Positions 39,788-48,506 of a stretch of 64,000 nucleotides of DNA are shown here, one piece after another. The notes beneath the pieces are model-generated. The model was not told where the DNA came from and did not search any database. It saw nothing but the letters and a program-made list of their open reading frames with translations. A program made the position numbers and the translations under genes. The DNA is from Cupriavidus respiraculi. GTDB taxonomy: Bacteria > Pseudomonadota > Gammaproteobacteria > Burkholderiales > Burkholderiaceae. Location: NCBI RefSeq assembly GCF_914271545.1, contig NZ_CAJZAH010000002.1:310001-374000 (forward strand), in the 5' to 3' direction. How positions within the stretch are numbered: the stretch's first letter is position 1; every line of letters starts with the position of its first letter.

Positions 39788-41053
39788 TCATGCCGCGCGC
39801 CGGCCTTCCCCGCCGGCCCCGGCCAGCGTGCCGCCCCAGGCGTTGCGGATGATGGCGGCGTAGCGCGACGGAACGTCGGCCACAGGAAACGCCTTGGCCA
39901 GCCTCGCCACGCCCAGCGCGTCGGAGGTCAGGCGCGGCAGTTGCGCCTCGCCGATGCCGAATGCGGCCAGATCGCCGGGAATGCCGAGCTCCTCCACCAG
40001 CTCGCGGATCACGACCGGCAGCCGGCGCACGGCCAGCGCCTCGTCGGCGTCCGCGATGCCGAACAGCCGCGCGACGTCGAGCAGTTCGCCGTGGCGCTCA
40101 TGGCGCAGCGCGTCCAGCACATACGGCAGCACCACCGCATTGGTACTGCCGTGGGACTGGTGCGTGATGCCGGCCACGCCGTAGGCGATGCCGTGCACCG
40201 CGTTCAGGCCCGCGCTTCCGTACGACAGGGCCGCATAGAGGCTGGCGTAGGCCATGCCGATGCGGGCCTCGGTATCGGCGCCGTCGCGGTAGACCCGCCG
40301 CAGAAAGGTCGCGCACAGCCGGATCGACTCGCGGGCGAACAGCATGGTCAGGCCATTGCGGCCGCTGTAGCCCGGGTCCGGGTTGCCGGCCCGGTCGCAG
40401 GCCGCTGAATCCTGCGTCAGGTACGACTCGACCGCATGCGTCAGAGCATCGATGCCCGCGTCCGCGGTGACGCGCGGCGGGCAGGTGTAGGTGAATTCCG
40501 GATCGATCACGGCGATCGCCGGGCGCAGCCGGTTGTCCATCACGGCGATCTTGGTGGCATTGGCCGGATCGACCAGAATCGCGCCCGGCGTGGCTTCCGA
40601 TCCCGTGCCCGCCGTGGTGGGCAGCGCGACCAGGGGAAGGACCGGCGTGTCCCGGCCGATGCCCGCCGCGAAATCGCCGATCGGCCTGCCCGCGGGCAAG
40701 GTCAGGCACAGCGCCTTGGCCAGGTCGATATTGCTGCCGCCGCCGAGCGCGATGACATGGTCCGGTGTGCGGCCGCCGAGTTGCGCGCGCACCGCCGCGG
40801 TCGCCGCGTCGCACAGCGTGGTGGTCGGATCGGCCATGCCGCCGTCATGGACCAGCGTATCGATGTCCAGCGCGCGCGCCGCCGCCAGGTACTCGTCCAC
40901 CCAAGGCGTCCGTCCGGTGAAGAAGGTATCGGTCACCAGCACACCCGTGCGGTATCCCAGCCGATGCAGCAGGGCGGGCAGCCCACCCCGCGTACCGGGA
41001 CCGACGACGAGGCGCCCGGGGGCGCAGAAAAAGACCTGATCTTCGATTCTCAT
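39788..41053 (-). CDS. iron-type (group III) alcohol dehydrogenase
   Basis: A 421-residue NAD(P)-dependent dehydrogenase. The nucleotide loop is GGGSNIDLAK (104-113), and the metal ligands are probably D202, H206, H287 and H301 (IDALTHAVE, AVHGIAYG, THQSHG). The gap between H206 and H287 is ~18 residues longer than in classical members, due to an insertion around NPDPGYSGRNG. It could act as an alcohol, hydroxyacid or maleylacetate-type dehydrogenase. Its ATG at 41053 overlaps the stop of the upstream hydrolase (ATGA), so the two are co-translated. Confidence 0.88.
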   Translation of the reverse strand: MRIEDQVFFCAPGRLVVGPGTRGGLPALLHRLGYRTGVLVTDTFFTGRTPWVDEYLAAARALDIDTLVHDGGMADPTTTLCDAATAAVRAQLGGRTPDHVIALGGGSNIDLAKALCLTLPAGRPIGDFAAGIGRDTPVLPLVALPTTAGTGSEATPGAILVDPANATKIAVMDNRLRPAIAVIDPEFTYTCPPRVTADAGIDALTHAVESYLTQDSAACDRAGNPDPGYSGRNGLTMLFARESIRLCATFLRRVYRDGADTEARIGMAYASLYAALSYGSAGLNAVHGIAYGVAGITHQSHGSTNAVVLPYVLDALRHERHGELLDVARLFGIADADEALAVRRLPVVIRELVEELGIPGDLAAFGIGEAQLPRLTSDALGVARLAKAFPVADVPSRYAAIIRNAWGGTLAGAGGEGRRAA

Positions 41054-41811
41054 TGGGACTCCTGGTGGGCAATGGATCCGGCGCGAGCGACGGGGCACAG
41101 ATGGGGAAGACGCGCGGCGAACGCCTCGGCGACCTGCCGGGTGTGGGTCGAAAGAATGCCGTGGCCCGCATCGGGCAGCATCGCCAGCGTCGCGTTGGGC
41201 AGGCCCGCCGCCAGCGTTCGCGCATGCGCGGCCGGGCAATCCTCGTCGCGCTCGCCATGCAGCACGAGCGCCGGCAAGGCAATGCGGGGCAGCAGTCCGC
41301 GCTGGTCGGTGCCGCGCAATGCCTGCCACGTCCATGCCACGGTGGTGTGGTCCGCGGCTTCCGCCAGTCCGAGCCTGCGCTCGCGCTCGGCGATCTCCCG
41401 CAACAGCACGGTCTCGTCGGTGGCACGGAACCACGCCACCGCATCCAGCCGGGGGGTGCCGGACAGCAGCGCAAGACCGCAGGGCGCGTGCAGTCGCGGC
41501 TCGCTCATGCAACGCGCGGCATAGGCGAGCGCGACGGATACGCCCATGCTCCATCCCGCCAGCACGAAGGGACGCCCGCCGGTCTCGGCATCGATCACGT
41601 CGCGGAGCATCCGGGCATAGCTGTCCAGCGTGCAGGCGTCACGCGCCGGCGGCGGCGGCGCGTTGCCCCGCCCCCACAGATTCGGCAGCACGAAGGTGCA
41701 TTGGCTGCCCAAGGCCTGCGCCACCGGCATCCATGACGCGCGCGTGCCCTGGATCCCATGCAGCGCCACCACCATCACGGGCCCCTGCCCGGCACGTACG
41801 ACGTCCATCAT
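41050..41811 (-). CDS. alpha/beta hydrolase of the GntR-linked cluster
   Basis: A 253-residue alpha/beta-fold hydrolase. The nucleophile elbow is GWSMG with S88; HGERDEDCP and DAGHGI near the C terminus supply the Asp and His of the triad; LHGIQGT gives the oxyanion region. Two adjacent ATGs (41811 and 41808) follow AAGGAG; the second has the better spacing. It heads a two-gene unit with the iron-type dehydrogenase. Esterase, lactonase or C-C hydrolase activity are all possible. Confidence 0.87.
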   Translation of the reverse strand: MMDVVRAGQGPVMVVALHGIQGTRASWMPVAQALGSQCTFVLPNLWGRGNAPPPPARDACTLDSYARMLRDVIDAETGGRPFVLAGWSMGVSVALAYAARCMSEPRLHAPCGLALLSGTPRLDAVAWFRATDETVLLREIAERERRLGLAEAADHTTVAWTWQALRGTDQRGLLPRIALPALVLHGERDEDCPAAHARTLAAGLPNATLAMLPDAGHGILSTHTRQVAEAFAARLPHLCPVARAGSIAHQESQ

Positions 41812-41859
41812 TGTCTCCTTGTCGCGCGCCCGCCGGGCGTGAGACGTTGCTGTCGCCTT

Positions 41860-41871
41860 CTGATATATTAG
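41860..41871. promoter_or_regulatory. palindromic operator CTGATATATTAG, site 3
   Basis: One-base variant of the CTAATATATTAG palindrome. It lies between the hydrolase (ATG 48 bases to the left) and the divergent GntR gene, so it could serve both the catabolic unit and autoregulation. Confidence 0.72.
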
Positions 41872-42001
41872 TTGAATAATAGCAGCAGGCGGCACGATGG
41901 CAATCAAGGAATCGGCGATGGTGGATGGGAGGCCGGATGGGCGGCCGGAGGCGGTGATGGCGTCATATACAATCGGTATTCCGCGCACTTCACCGAACGC
42001 A

Positions 42002-42715
42002 ATGACTGGCAAGACGGCAATCCGCAGCAAGGCAGCCCGCGACGACACGGCCGACGAGACGCCCGGCCAGCGCGGACGATTGACCGACCTCGCGTACGAG
42101 CAGATCGAGGAAGCCATCATTACGCTGCGGCTGGCTCCGGGCTCGTCGCTCTCCGAATTGCAGCTGAGCGAGATGACCGGCATCGGCCGCACGCCGATCC
42201 GCGAAGCCATCCAGCGACTCGCCCGCGAACACCTGGTGGTCGTGCTGCCGCAACGCGGCCTGCTGGTGCCGCCGATCGACGTGGCGAAGCAACTGCGCCT
42301 GCTGGAGACGCGGCGTGAAGTCGAACGGCTGATCTGCCGCAGCGCGGCGCGCCGGGCCAATGCGGAGGAACGCGCCCACTTCAAGCGGCTGGCAACGGAA
42401 TTCGCGCAGGCGGGCAAGAGCGGCGACGACGTGTCCTTCGTGCGCGCCGACCGCGAGTTCAACGAGCTATGCCTCGCGACGTGCCGCAACGAATTCGCCG
42501 AGGGCGCGATGCGGCTGATGCACGGGCTGTCGCGGCGCTTCTGGTACCTGCACTACAAGGAGGCGGCGGACCTGCCGCAGATGGCCAAGCTCCACGCCAA
42601 TGTGGCCGCCGCCATCGCCAAAGGCGATATCGACGGTGCCGGCAAGGCGCTGGATGCCCTCCTCGACAATATCGAGGACTTCACCCGCGCCACGGTACTG
42701 GGCGACCGGCGCTGA
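42002..42715 (+). CDS. GntR-family (FCD-domain) transcriptional regulator
   Basis: A 237-residue regulator (from MTGKTAIRS). A winged helix-turn-helix is at ~26-90 with ELQLSEMTGIGRTPIREAIQRL, followed by an all-helical FCD ligand-binding domain (~100-225). The frame begins at an ATG at 41897, but the extra 35 residues are Gly/Arg/Pro-rich and a TATACAAT-like box sits at 41966-41973, so the later start is preferred; this remains uncertain. It is divergent from the hydrolase/dehydrogenase pair and is the obvious candidate for binding the CTAATATATTAG sites. Confidence 0.87.
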   Translation: MTGKTAIRSKAARDDTADETPGQRGRLTDLAYEQIEEAIITLRLAPGSSLSELQLSEMTGIGRTPIREAIQRLAREHLVVVLPQRGLLVPPIDVAKQLRLLETRREVERLICRSAARRANAEERAHFKRLATEFAQAGKSGDDVSFVRADREFNELCLATCRNEFAEGAMRLMHGLSRRFWYLHYKEAADLPQMAKLHANVAAAIAKGDIDGAGKALDALLDNIEDFTRATVLGDRR

Positions 42716-42729
42716 CCCGAGTGCGGGTG

Positions 42730-42753
42730 GGCGGCGCGACCCTGCGCGCCGCC
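42730..42753. repeat. inverted repeat between convergent GntR and kup genes
   Basis: GGCGGCGCG (42730-42738) and CGCGCCGCC (42745-42753) form a perfect 9-base stem with a 6-base loop in the short gap between two convergent genes. There is no T run, so terminator function is only possible. Confidence 0.45.
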
Positions 42754-42760
42754 AGGGAAC

Positions 42761-44659
42761 TCAGATCTCGACCTTGGTGCCCAGCTCGACGACGCGGTTG
42801 GCCGGAATGCGGAAGAAGTCGGACGGCTTGGCGCCGTTCTGATGCATCCACGCGAACAGCGTCTCGCGCCACATCGACATCCCCGGCAGCTTGGACGGAA
42901 TCACCGACTCACGGGCGATGAAGAACGACGTGTCCATCAACTCGAATTCCATGTCGAGCATGCGCTTGGACAACTCCAGCACGCGATGCACGTCCGGCGT
43001 TTCCTTGAAACCGTATTCGGACTTGAGGATAAAGGCCCCGCCGCCGAGATCCTGGCAGCTCAGGCGGTGTTCGTCGTCGACGTAGGGAACGTCGCGCGTG
43101 ACGAAGTTGAGAAAGACCACCCGCTCGTGCAGCACGCGGTTGTGCTTCAGGTTGTGCAGCAGCGACACCGGCACGAACTCGGTGTTGCCCGTCAGGAACA
43201 CCGCGGTGCCCTCCACGCGGTGCGGGGGATGCGACAGCAGGCCCGCCATGAACGGCTCCAGCGGAATGCCCTCCTCCAGGCTGCGCGCGCGCAGCAGCTT
43301 GCGCCCGCCGTGCCACGTCATCAGCAGGAAGAACGCGAAGCTGCCGAGCAGCAGCGGGAACCAGCCGCCCTCGGCGATCTTGAGCAGATTGGCCGAGAAG
43401 AACGCGAAGTCGATCAGCAGGAAGGCGCAGCCGGCGGACACGAAGGCGACCGGATGCCATTTCCAGACATTGCGCATCACCACGATGGCGAGGATGGTCG
43501 TGATGATCATCGTCGTGGTCACCGCGATGCCGTACGCCGCCGCCAGGTTCTCCGACTTGCGGAAGGCCAGCACCACGGCGACCACCATGGCCAGCAGCGC
43601 CCAGTTGATGACCGGCAGGTAGATCTGGCCCATCTCCGCCTCGGACGTGTAGCGGATGCGCATGCGCGGGATGAAGCCGAGCTGGATGGCCTGGCTGGTC
43701 AGCGAGAACGCGCCCGAGATCACCGCCTGGGAGGCGATCACCGCGGCGCAGGTCGCCAGCACCACCATCGGGATCAGCAGCGGCTCGGGCACCATCATGT
43801 AGAAGGGGTTGCGGGTCGCGTCCGGGTTGCCCAGCAGCATCGCGCCCTGGCCGAAGTAGTTCAGCATCAGGCACGGCATCACGATAAAGAACCAGGACAG
43901 GCGGATCGGCTTGGCGCCGAAGTGTCCCATGTCGATATAGAGCGCCTCGGCGCCCGTCAGGACGAGGAAGACCGCGCCCAGCACGATGAAGGCCTGCAGC
44001 GAATGTTCGTACAGGAACAGGATGCCGTAGTGCGGGCTGATCGCGCGCAGTATCTCCGGCGACAGCAGCAGATGGTAGATGCCCAGGCCGCCCAGCGAGA
44101 TGAACCACATCAGCATGATGGGGCCGAACAGCTTGCCGACCGAGGAGGTGCCCCGGCGCTGCAGCAGGAACATCACCAGCAGGATGGTGAGCGTGATCGG
44201 GATCACGAAATGCGACAGCGCGGGCGTGGCGATCTCGATGCCTTCCACCGCCGAGAGTACCGAGATGGCGGGCGTGATCACCGCGTCGCCGTAGAACATG
44301 CACGCGCCGAAGATGCCCAGCATCATCAGCAGCTTGGCCCGGCGCGAGCGGGCCGCGGCGGTGCGCAGGGCCAGGGCCATCAGCGCCAGCACCCCGCCCT
44401 CGCCATCGTTGTCGGCCCGCATCACGAACACCACGTACTTGATGGAGACCACCACGATCATGGCCCAGAACAGCAGCGAGATGATCCCGTAGACCGCGTC
44501 GCTGCTGAACGGAATGCCGTGCTCGGCGCTGAAGCACTCCTTGAGCGCGTAGAGCGGGCTGGTGCCGATGTCGCCGAACACGACCCCGATCGCGCTGAGC
44601 ATCAGCGTGCGCATGGTCGGGCTTTCGACGAAGTAGTGGCTGGTGGTGGGTTGTGTCAT
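42761..44659 (-). CDS. kup: low-affinity potassium uptake protein Kup
   Basis: A 632-residue KUP/HAK-type K+ transporter with about 12 membrane spans in the first ~440 residues and a long cytoplasmic C-terminal domain. Family motifs are clear: [17 protein letters not shown] at the N terminus, [26 protein letters not shown] and DMGHFG. It takes up K+ probably with protons. The start is the ATG at 44659; the frame is open a further 13 codons but those do not match. It stands alone, convergent with the GntR gene. Confidence 0.94.
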   Translation of the reverse strand: MTQPTTSHYFVESPTMRTLMLSAIGVVFGDIGTSPLYALKECFSAEHGIPFSSDAVYGIISLLFWAMIVVVSIKYVVFVMRADNDGEGGVLALMALALRTAAARSRRAKLLMMLGIFGACMFYGDAVITPAISVLSAVEGIEIATPALSHFVIPITLTILLVMFLLQRRGTSSVGKLFGPIMLMWFISLGGLGIYHLLLSPEILRAISPHYGILFLYEHSLQAFIVLGAVFLVLTGAEALYIDMGHFGAKPIRLSWFFIVMPCLMLNYFGQGAMLLGNPDATRNPFYMMVPEPLLIPMVVLATCAAVIASQAVISGAFSLTSQAIQLGFIPRMRIRYTSEAEMGQIYLPVINWALLAMVVAVVLAFRKSENLAAAYGIAVTTTMIITTILAIVVMRNVWKWHPVAFVSAGCAFLLIDFAFFSANLLKIAEGGWFPLLLGSFAFFLLMTWHGGRKLLRARSLEEGIPLEPFMAGLLSHPPHRVEGTAVFLTGNTEFVPVSLLHNLKHNRVLHERVVFLNFVTRDVPYVDDEHRLSCQDLGGGAFILKSEYGFKETPDVHRVLELSKRMLDMEFELMDTSFFIARESVIPSKLPGMSMWRETLFAWMHQNGAKPSDFFRIPANRVVELGTKVEI

Positions 44660-44924
44660 GGATAGCGCTGAGGGGATGCGGCGGGTTGCCGCATGCATGG
44701 CTTATTGCGATGCACAAACGGCCGCCATTCTAGTGGAAGTTCCGGCACCCAGTCACTCGGAAAGTCCGACACAGGAGGATTTTTGCGCCGTGGCAGCGTC
44801 GGGAAACGCAAAGGATGCGAGCGAAGGCGGCCGCGGTCAAGCCTGCCGTATGGTGTAGCCGGCGGCGCGCAGAGGCCGGACCCGGGGGTGTCGCCGCGCT
44901 GGATGAGTTTTTTGGATCACTTTT

Positions 44925-45635
44925 TCAGAGACCGAGATAGCGATCCAGCGCCGCCGGGCTCTCCCTCAGTTCGGCCGCGGCGCCGGTCATGACCACCAGC
45001 CCCTTTTCCAGCACCACCACGCGGTCCGCGTGCGCCAGCACGGCGCGGGCATTGCGGTCCACCACCACCGAAGCGATGCCGGTATCGCGCACCGCCGCGA
45101 TCACGGCCCAGATCTCCCGCACGATGCGCGGGGCGAGCCCTTCGGTCGCCTCGTCCAGGATCAGGCAGTCCGGGTTCGTCATCAGCGCGCGGCCGATGGA
45201 CAGCATCTGCTGTTCGCCGCCCGACAACTGCTGGCCGCCGTGGGACAACCGCTCCTTCAGGCGCGGAAAGAGATCGAGCACACGCGCCTCGTCCCAGTCG
45301 CGCCGGCCATTGCAGCCCTTGCGCGCCGCCATCAGCAGATTTTCCCGCACCGACAGGCTGGGAAAGATGCCGCGACCCTCCGGCACGTAGGCCACGCCCA
45401 TGCGGGCGACCTCGTGCGGGCGCGCTTTGGACGCGTCGCGGCCGGCGACCGCGATGCGCCCCTCGCGCTGCGTGATATGGCCGAGCAGCGTGCGCAGCAG
45501 CGTGCTCTTGCCCATGCCGTTGCGTCCCAGCAGGCCCACCGTTTCGCCAGTGCCAACGCGGAAATCGACGCCGCGCAGCACATGGCTGGTGCCATACCAG
45601 GCATGGATGCCGGTCGCCTCGATCATGGCCGTCAT
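44925..45635 (-). CDS. livF: branched-chain-type ABC transporter ATP-binding protein LivF
   Basis: A 236-residue ABC ATPase. Walker A is GRNGMGKST (37-45), the signature is LSGGEQQ and Walker B is CLILDEATEGLAP. The usual VEQN segment after the D-loop reads VDRN here. It is the last gene of a five-gene transporter set downstream of benzoate-CoA ligase, so it probably powers uptake of benzoate or a related aromatic acid rather than amino acids. The ATG at 45635 overlaps the livG stop by 4 bases and has AAGGAG at good spacing. Confidence 0.9.
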   Translation of the reverse strand: MTAMIEATGIHAWYGTSHVLRGVDFRVGTGETVGLLGRNGMGKSTLLRTLLGHITQREGRIAVAGRDASKARPHEVARMGVAYVPEGRGIFPSLSVRENLLMAARKGCNGRRDWDEARVLDLFPRLKERLSHGGQQLSGGEQQMLSIGRALMTNPDCLILDEATEGLAPRIVREIWAVIAAVRDTGIASVVVDRNARAVLAHADRVVVLEKGLVVMTGAAAELRESPAALDRYLGL

Positions 45636-46486
45636 GCCGCCCTCTCCTTGCAGGCGCGCGGGCGGGCCTCGCCCGCGCCGCCGGTATTGCCGCCGGTAGT
45701 ACCGCCGGTATTGGCCCCGATGTCGCCCTCGGCCGTGCCGTCGTCCTCCCCCAGATAGGCCTGCTGGACCTCGCTGTTGGTGCGGATCGCGGCGGGATCG
45801 CCGGAGGCGATCACATTGCCGTTGACCATGACCGTGATGCGGTCCGCCACCGCGAAGACCGCCTCCATGTCGTGTTCGACCAGCAGGATGGCGTGCCCGT
45901 CCCGCAACGATTGCAGCAGGGCCAGCATGCGCGCCGATTCCTCGGCGCCCATGCCCGCCAGCGGCTCGTCCAGCAGCAGGGCCACCGGCTGCGTGGCCAG
46001 GCACATGGCGACCTCCAGCTGGCGCTTCTGCCCGTGGGACAGGGCCATGGCGGGCAGCGCCGCGCAGGCGGACAGGCCGGCCCGCTCCAGCGCCTCGTCG
46101 CCCAGCGCGCGGCTGGTGCGGCAGGCCTGGGCGCTCTCCCACAGGCGCCACGCGCGCTGCGCGCGCGATTGCGCGGCGAGGCGGCAGTTCTCGCGCACCG
46201 TCAGCGGCAGGAAGATGTTGTTGCGCTGGTAGCTGCGCCCCACCCCGGCTCGCGCCAGGCGCGGCTGCGACCAGCCGGTGACCTCGTCGCCGTGCAGGAA
46301 CAGCTGGCCCTCGCTCGGTGGCAGTTCGCCGGACAGCATGTTGATCAGGGTGGACTTGCCCGCGCCGTTGGTGCCGATCACGGCGTGGATCTCATGCAGA
46401 TGCAGCGCCAGGTCAACGTCGCCGACCGCCGTCAGTCCGCCGAAGCGGCGCGTGAGCCGGCGCGCGGCCAGTACGGGTTCGCTCAT
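45632..46486 (-). CDS. livG: branched-chain-type ABC transporter ATP-binding protein LivG
   Basis: A 284-residue ABC ATPase with Walker A GTNGAGKST (38-46), signature LSHGQKRQLE and Walker B VALLLDEPLAGM, then LVEHDMEAVFAVADR. The C terminus carries an unusual ~25-residue tail with NTGG/TTGG/NTGG units, encoded by a 12-base tandem repeat, beyond the normal end of LivG near AYLG. It overlaps livM upstream and livF downstream by 4 bases each. Confidence 0.9.
   Translation of the reverse strand: MSEPVLAARRLTRRFGGLTAVGDVDLALHLHEIHAVIGTNGAGKSTLINMLSGELPPSEGQLFLHGDEVTGWSQPRLARAGVGRSYQRNNIFLPLTVRENCRLAAQSRAQRAWRLWESAQACRTSRALGDEALERAGLSACAALPAMALSHGQKRQLEVAMCLATQPVALLLDEPLAGMGAEESARMLALLQSLRDGHAILLVEHDMEAVFAVADRITVMVNGNVIASGDPAAIRTNSEVQQAYLGEDDGTAEGDIGANTGGTTGGNTGGAGEARPRACKERAA
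45677..45712. repeat. 12-base tandem repeat inside the 3' end of livG
   Basis: Three adjacent 12-base units, GCCGCCGGTATT, GCCGCCGGTAGT and ACCGCCGGTATT. On the coding strand they specify NTGG, TTGG and NTGG. Each unit is a multiple of three, so copy-number changes would keep the frame. Confidence 0.8.
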
Positions 46487-47550
46487 CGCAGCTCTCCCCC
46501 GGCATCTCGCGACGGTGCGCCACGATGGCGGCCCGGCGCGCGCATGCCGGCCGTCATGCCCCACAGGCCGACCAGTCCGCGCGGCAGCAGCGCCACCGCG
46601 ACGATGATGAAGCCGCCCATCAGCAGTTGCCAGTGCTTGGTCATGGTGCTGAACCACTCCGCCAGCAGCACGAAGGAAAAGGCGCCGATCACCGCGCCGG
46701 CCAGGCTGCCAACGCCGCCCAGGATGACCATCAGCATCGCGTTGCCCGACTGGTGCCACGACGCGATCTCCGGATTGACGAAGCCGAACTGGATCGCATA
46801 GAAGAAGCCCGCCAGGCCGGCGAATCCGCCGCCAACCACGAACGCGCCGAGCTGGTAGCGGTAGGTGGCATAGCCGGCCGCGCGCATGCGCTGCTCGTTA
46901 TGCTTGATGCCGACCAGCGCATGGCCGAAGCGCGAGCGCAGCACCATCGCGAGCCCGGCCACCGTGAGCGCCAGCGCGCAGAGCACCACCCAGTAGAAGT
47001 GCGTGGGATCGTTGATATCGAGCGGGCGGCCGTCGAAGAAGCCGAACTCGGGCCGGAAATAGATATAGGTGCCGTCGCTGCCGCCCGCGATATCGGTGTC
47101 ATGGAAGATGAAGTACACCATCTGCGCGAACGCCAGCGTGACCATGATGAAGTAGATGCCGCGGGTGCGCAGCACCAGCATGCCCACCAGCAACGCCAGC
47201 AGCGCGGCCGCGCCCACCGCCGCGAGCAGCAGCAGCCAGCCGTTGCCCGGCCCCGCCTCGGGGGCCAGCATCGCGGTGACGTAGGCCGCCATCGCGAAAT
47301 ACGCGGCGTGGCCCAGGCTCACCAGTCCGCTGTAGCCGATCAGCAATTGCAGCGACAGCGCGAAGATCGCCATGATCATCACCTTGCTGAGCAGCTCGAC
47401 ATAGAACTTGTCGCTCTCCCCCGTCAGCAGCAACGGCACCCCGGCCAGCACCGCGAACGCCACCAGCCAGCCGATGGTGACGCCCCAGGCGCGGGTAAAG
47501 CCCGCCACCTCGCCAGTCCCCGCGCCGGCCGCGCGCATGCTCGTTTCCAT
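46483..47550 (-). CDS. livM: branched-chain-type ABC transporter permease LivM
   Basis: A 355-residue inner-membrane permease with about nine hydrophobic segments from residue ~27 to ~325. The LIGYSGLVSLGHAAYFAMAAY motif and the cytoplasmic loop GHALVGIKHNEQRMRAAGY are the LivM signatures. It pairs with LivH as the membrane channel. The start ATG at 47550 is 5 bases after livH, and its stop overlaps livG by 4 bases. Confidence 0.92.
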   Translation of the reverse strand: METSMRAAGAGTGEVAGFTRAWGVTIGWLVAFAVLAGVPLLLTGESDKFYVELLSKVMIMAIFALSLQLLIGYSGLVSLGHAAYFAMAAYVTAMLAPEAGPGNGWLLLLAAVGAAALLALLVGMLVLRTRGIYFIMVTLAFAQMVYFIFHDTDIAGGSDGTYIYFRPEFGFFDGRPLDINDPTHFYWVVLCALALTVAGLAMVLRSRFGHALVGIKHNEQRMRAAGYATYRYQLGAFVVGGGFAGLAGFFYAIQFGFVNPEIASWHQSGNAMLMVILGGVGSLAGAVIGAFSFVLLAEWFSTMTKHWQLLMGGFIIVAVALLPRGLVGLWGMTAGMRAPGRHRGAPSRDAGGELR

Positions 47551-47555
47551 AAGCC

Positions 47556-48422
47556 TCAACCCGCCTTGAACAGACCCTGCGGCTTCCACAGCAGGATCAC
47601 CGCCATCAACAGATAGATCAGCACGCCCGCCGCCTCCTGCCAGAACACCTTGCCGAAGGTATCGACGAAGCCAAGCAGCAGCGCCGCCACCATCGCGCCC
47701 TTGACCGAACCGATGCCGCCGATCACCACCACCACGAAGCAGACGATCAGCACCTGGTTGCCCATGCCCGGATAGACGGAGGACACCGGCGCCGCGATCA
47801 TGCCGGCCAGCACCGCCAGCGCCACGCCGAGCGCGAACACCAGCCGGTACAAGCCAGTGATATTGATGCCAAGCGACTGCACCATCTCGCGATTGGTCGC
47901 GCCCGCGCGGATCATCATGCCAAGCCGCGTGCGGCGGATCACCCAGTACATCGCCGCGGCCACCACCAGGCACACCGCCGAGATGAACAGGCGATAGACC
48001 GGATAGGTCATGTCGTTGCCGATCGGCAGCGCGCCGGCCAGCAGCGCGGGCACCGTCACACCGTGCACGTCGTCGCCCACCAGCAGGCTGCGTGTCTCCT
48101 CGAACACCAGGATCAGCCCATAGGTCATCAGCACCTGCTGCAGGTGGTCGCGCTCGTACAGGTAGCTGAAGAACAGCCACTCCAGCACATAGCCGAACGC
48201 GACCGCCAGCACGATGCCCAGCGGCAGCGCGATCAGCAGATTGCCGGTCATGCCGGCCAGCGTGAAGGCGAGGTAGGCGCCCAGCATGTAGAAGCTGCCA
48301 TGGGCGAGATTGATCACGCCCATGATGCCGAAGATCAGCGTCAGGCCGCTGGCCACGAGAAACAGCAGCAGGCCGTACTGCACGCTGTTCAGGCACTGGA
48401 TCAGGAAGGAAACGATATCCAT
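47556..48422 (-). CDS. livH: branched-chain-type ABC transporter permease LivH
   Basis: A 288-residue permease with about eight spans. FGIMGVINLAHGSFYMLGAY near residue 31 and the loop RRTRLGMMIRAGATNREMVQSLGI are typical LivH motifs. It is encoded 84 bases downstream of the binding-protein gene and 5 bases upstream of livM. Context makes an aromatic-acid transporter more likely than an amino-acid one. Confidence 0.92.
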   Translation of the reverse strand: MDIVSFLIQCLNSVQYGLLLFLVASGLTLIFGIMGVINLAHGSFYMLGAYLAFTLAGMTGNLLIALPLGIVLAVAFGYVLEWLFFSYLYERDHLQQVLMTYGLILVFEETRSLLVGDDVHGVTVPALLAGALPIGNDMTYPVYRLFISAVCLVVAAAMYWVIRRTRLGMMIRAGATNREMVQSLGINITGLYRLVFALGVALAVLAGMIAAPVSSVYPGMGNQVLIVCFVVVVIGGIGSVKGAMVAALLLGFVDTFGKVFWQEAAGVLIYLLMAVILLWKPQGLFKAG

Positions 48423-48506
48423 GCGAAGCGAGGGAAACGGATCGTCGAAGCGCGAATCATCGCGGCGCGGGCACGCCGGCCGGAATGCCGGACCGGCGCG
48501 CCGGCA

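Noticed and set aside
42842-44665. 607-codon rightward frame over kup
   Set aside because: It mirrors kup almost exactly and its translation is extremely His/Gln/Asp/Arg-rich; kup has clear transporter motifs.
44643-44858. Small rightward ORF between kup and livF
   Set aside because: 71 codons without hydrophobic, domain or ribosome-binding features, starting within the kup 5' end. Nothing supports coding.
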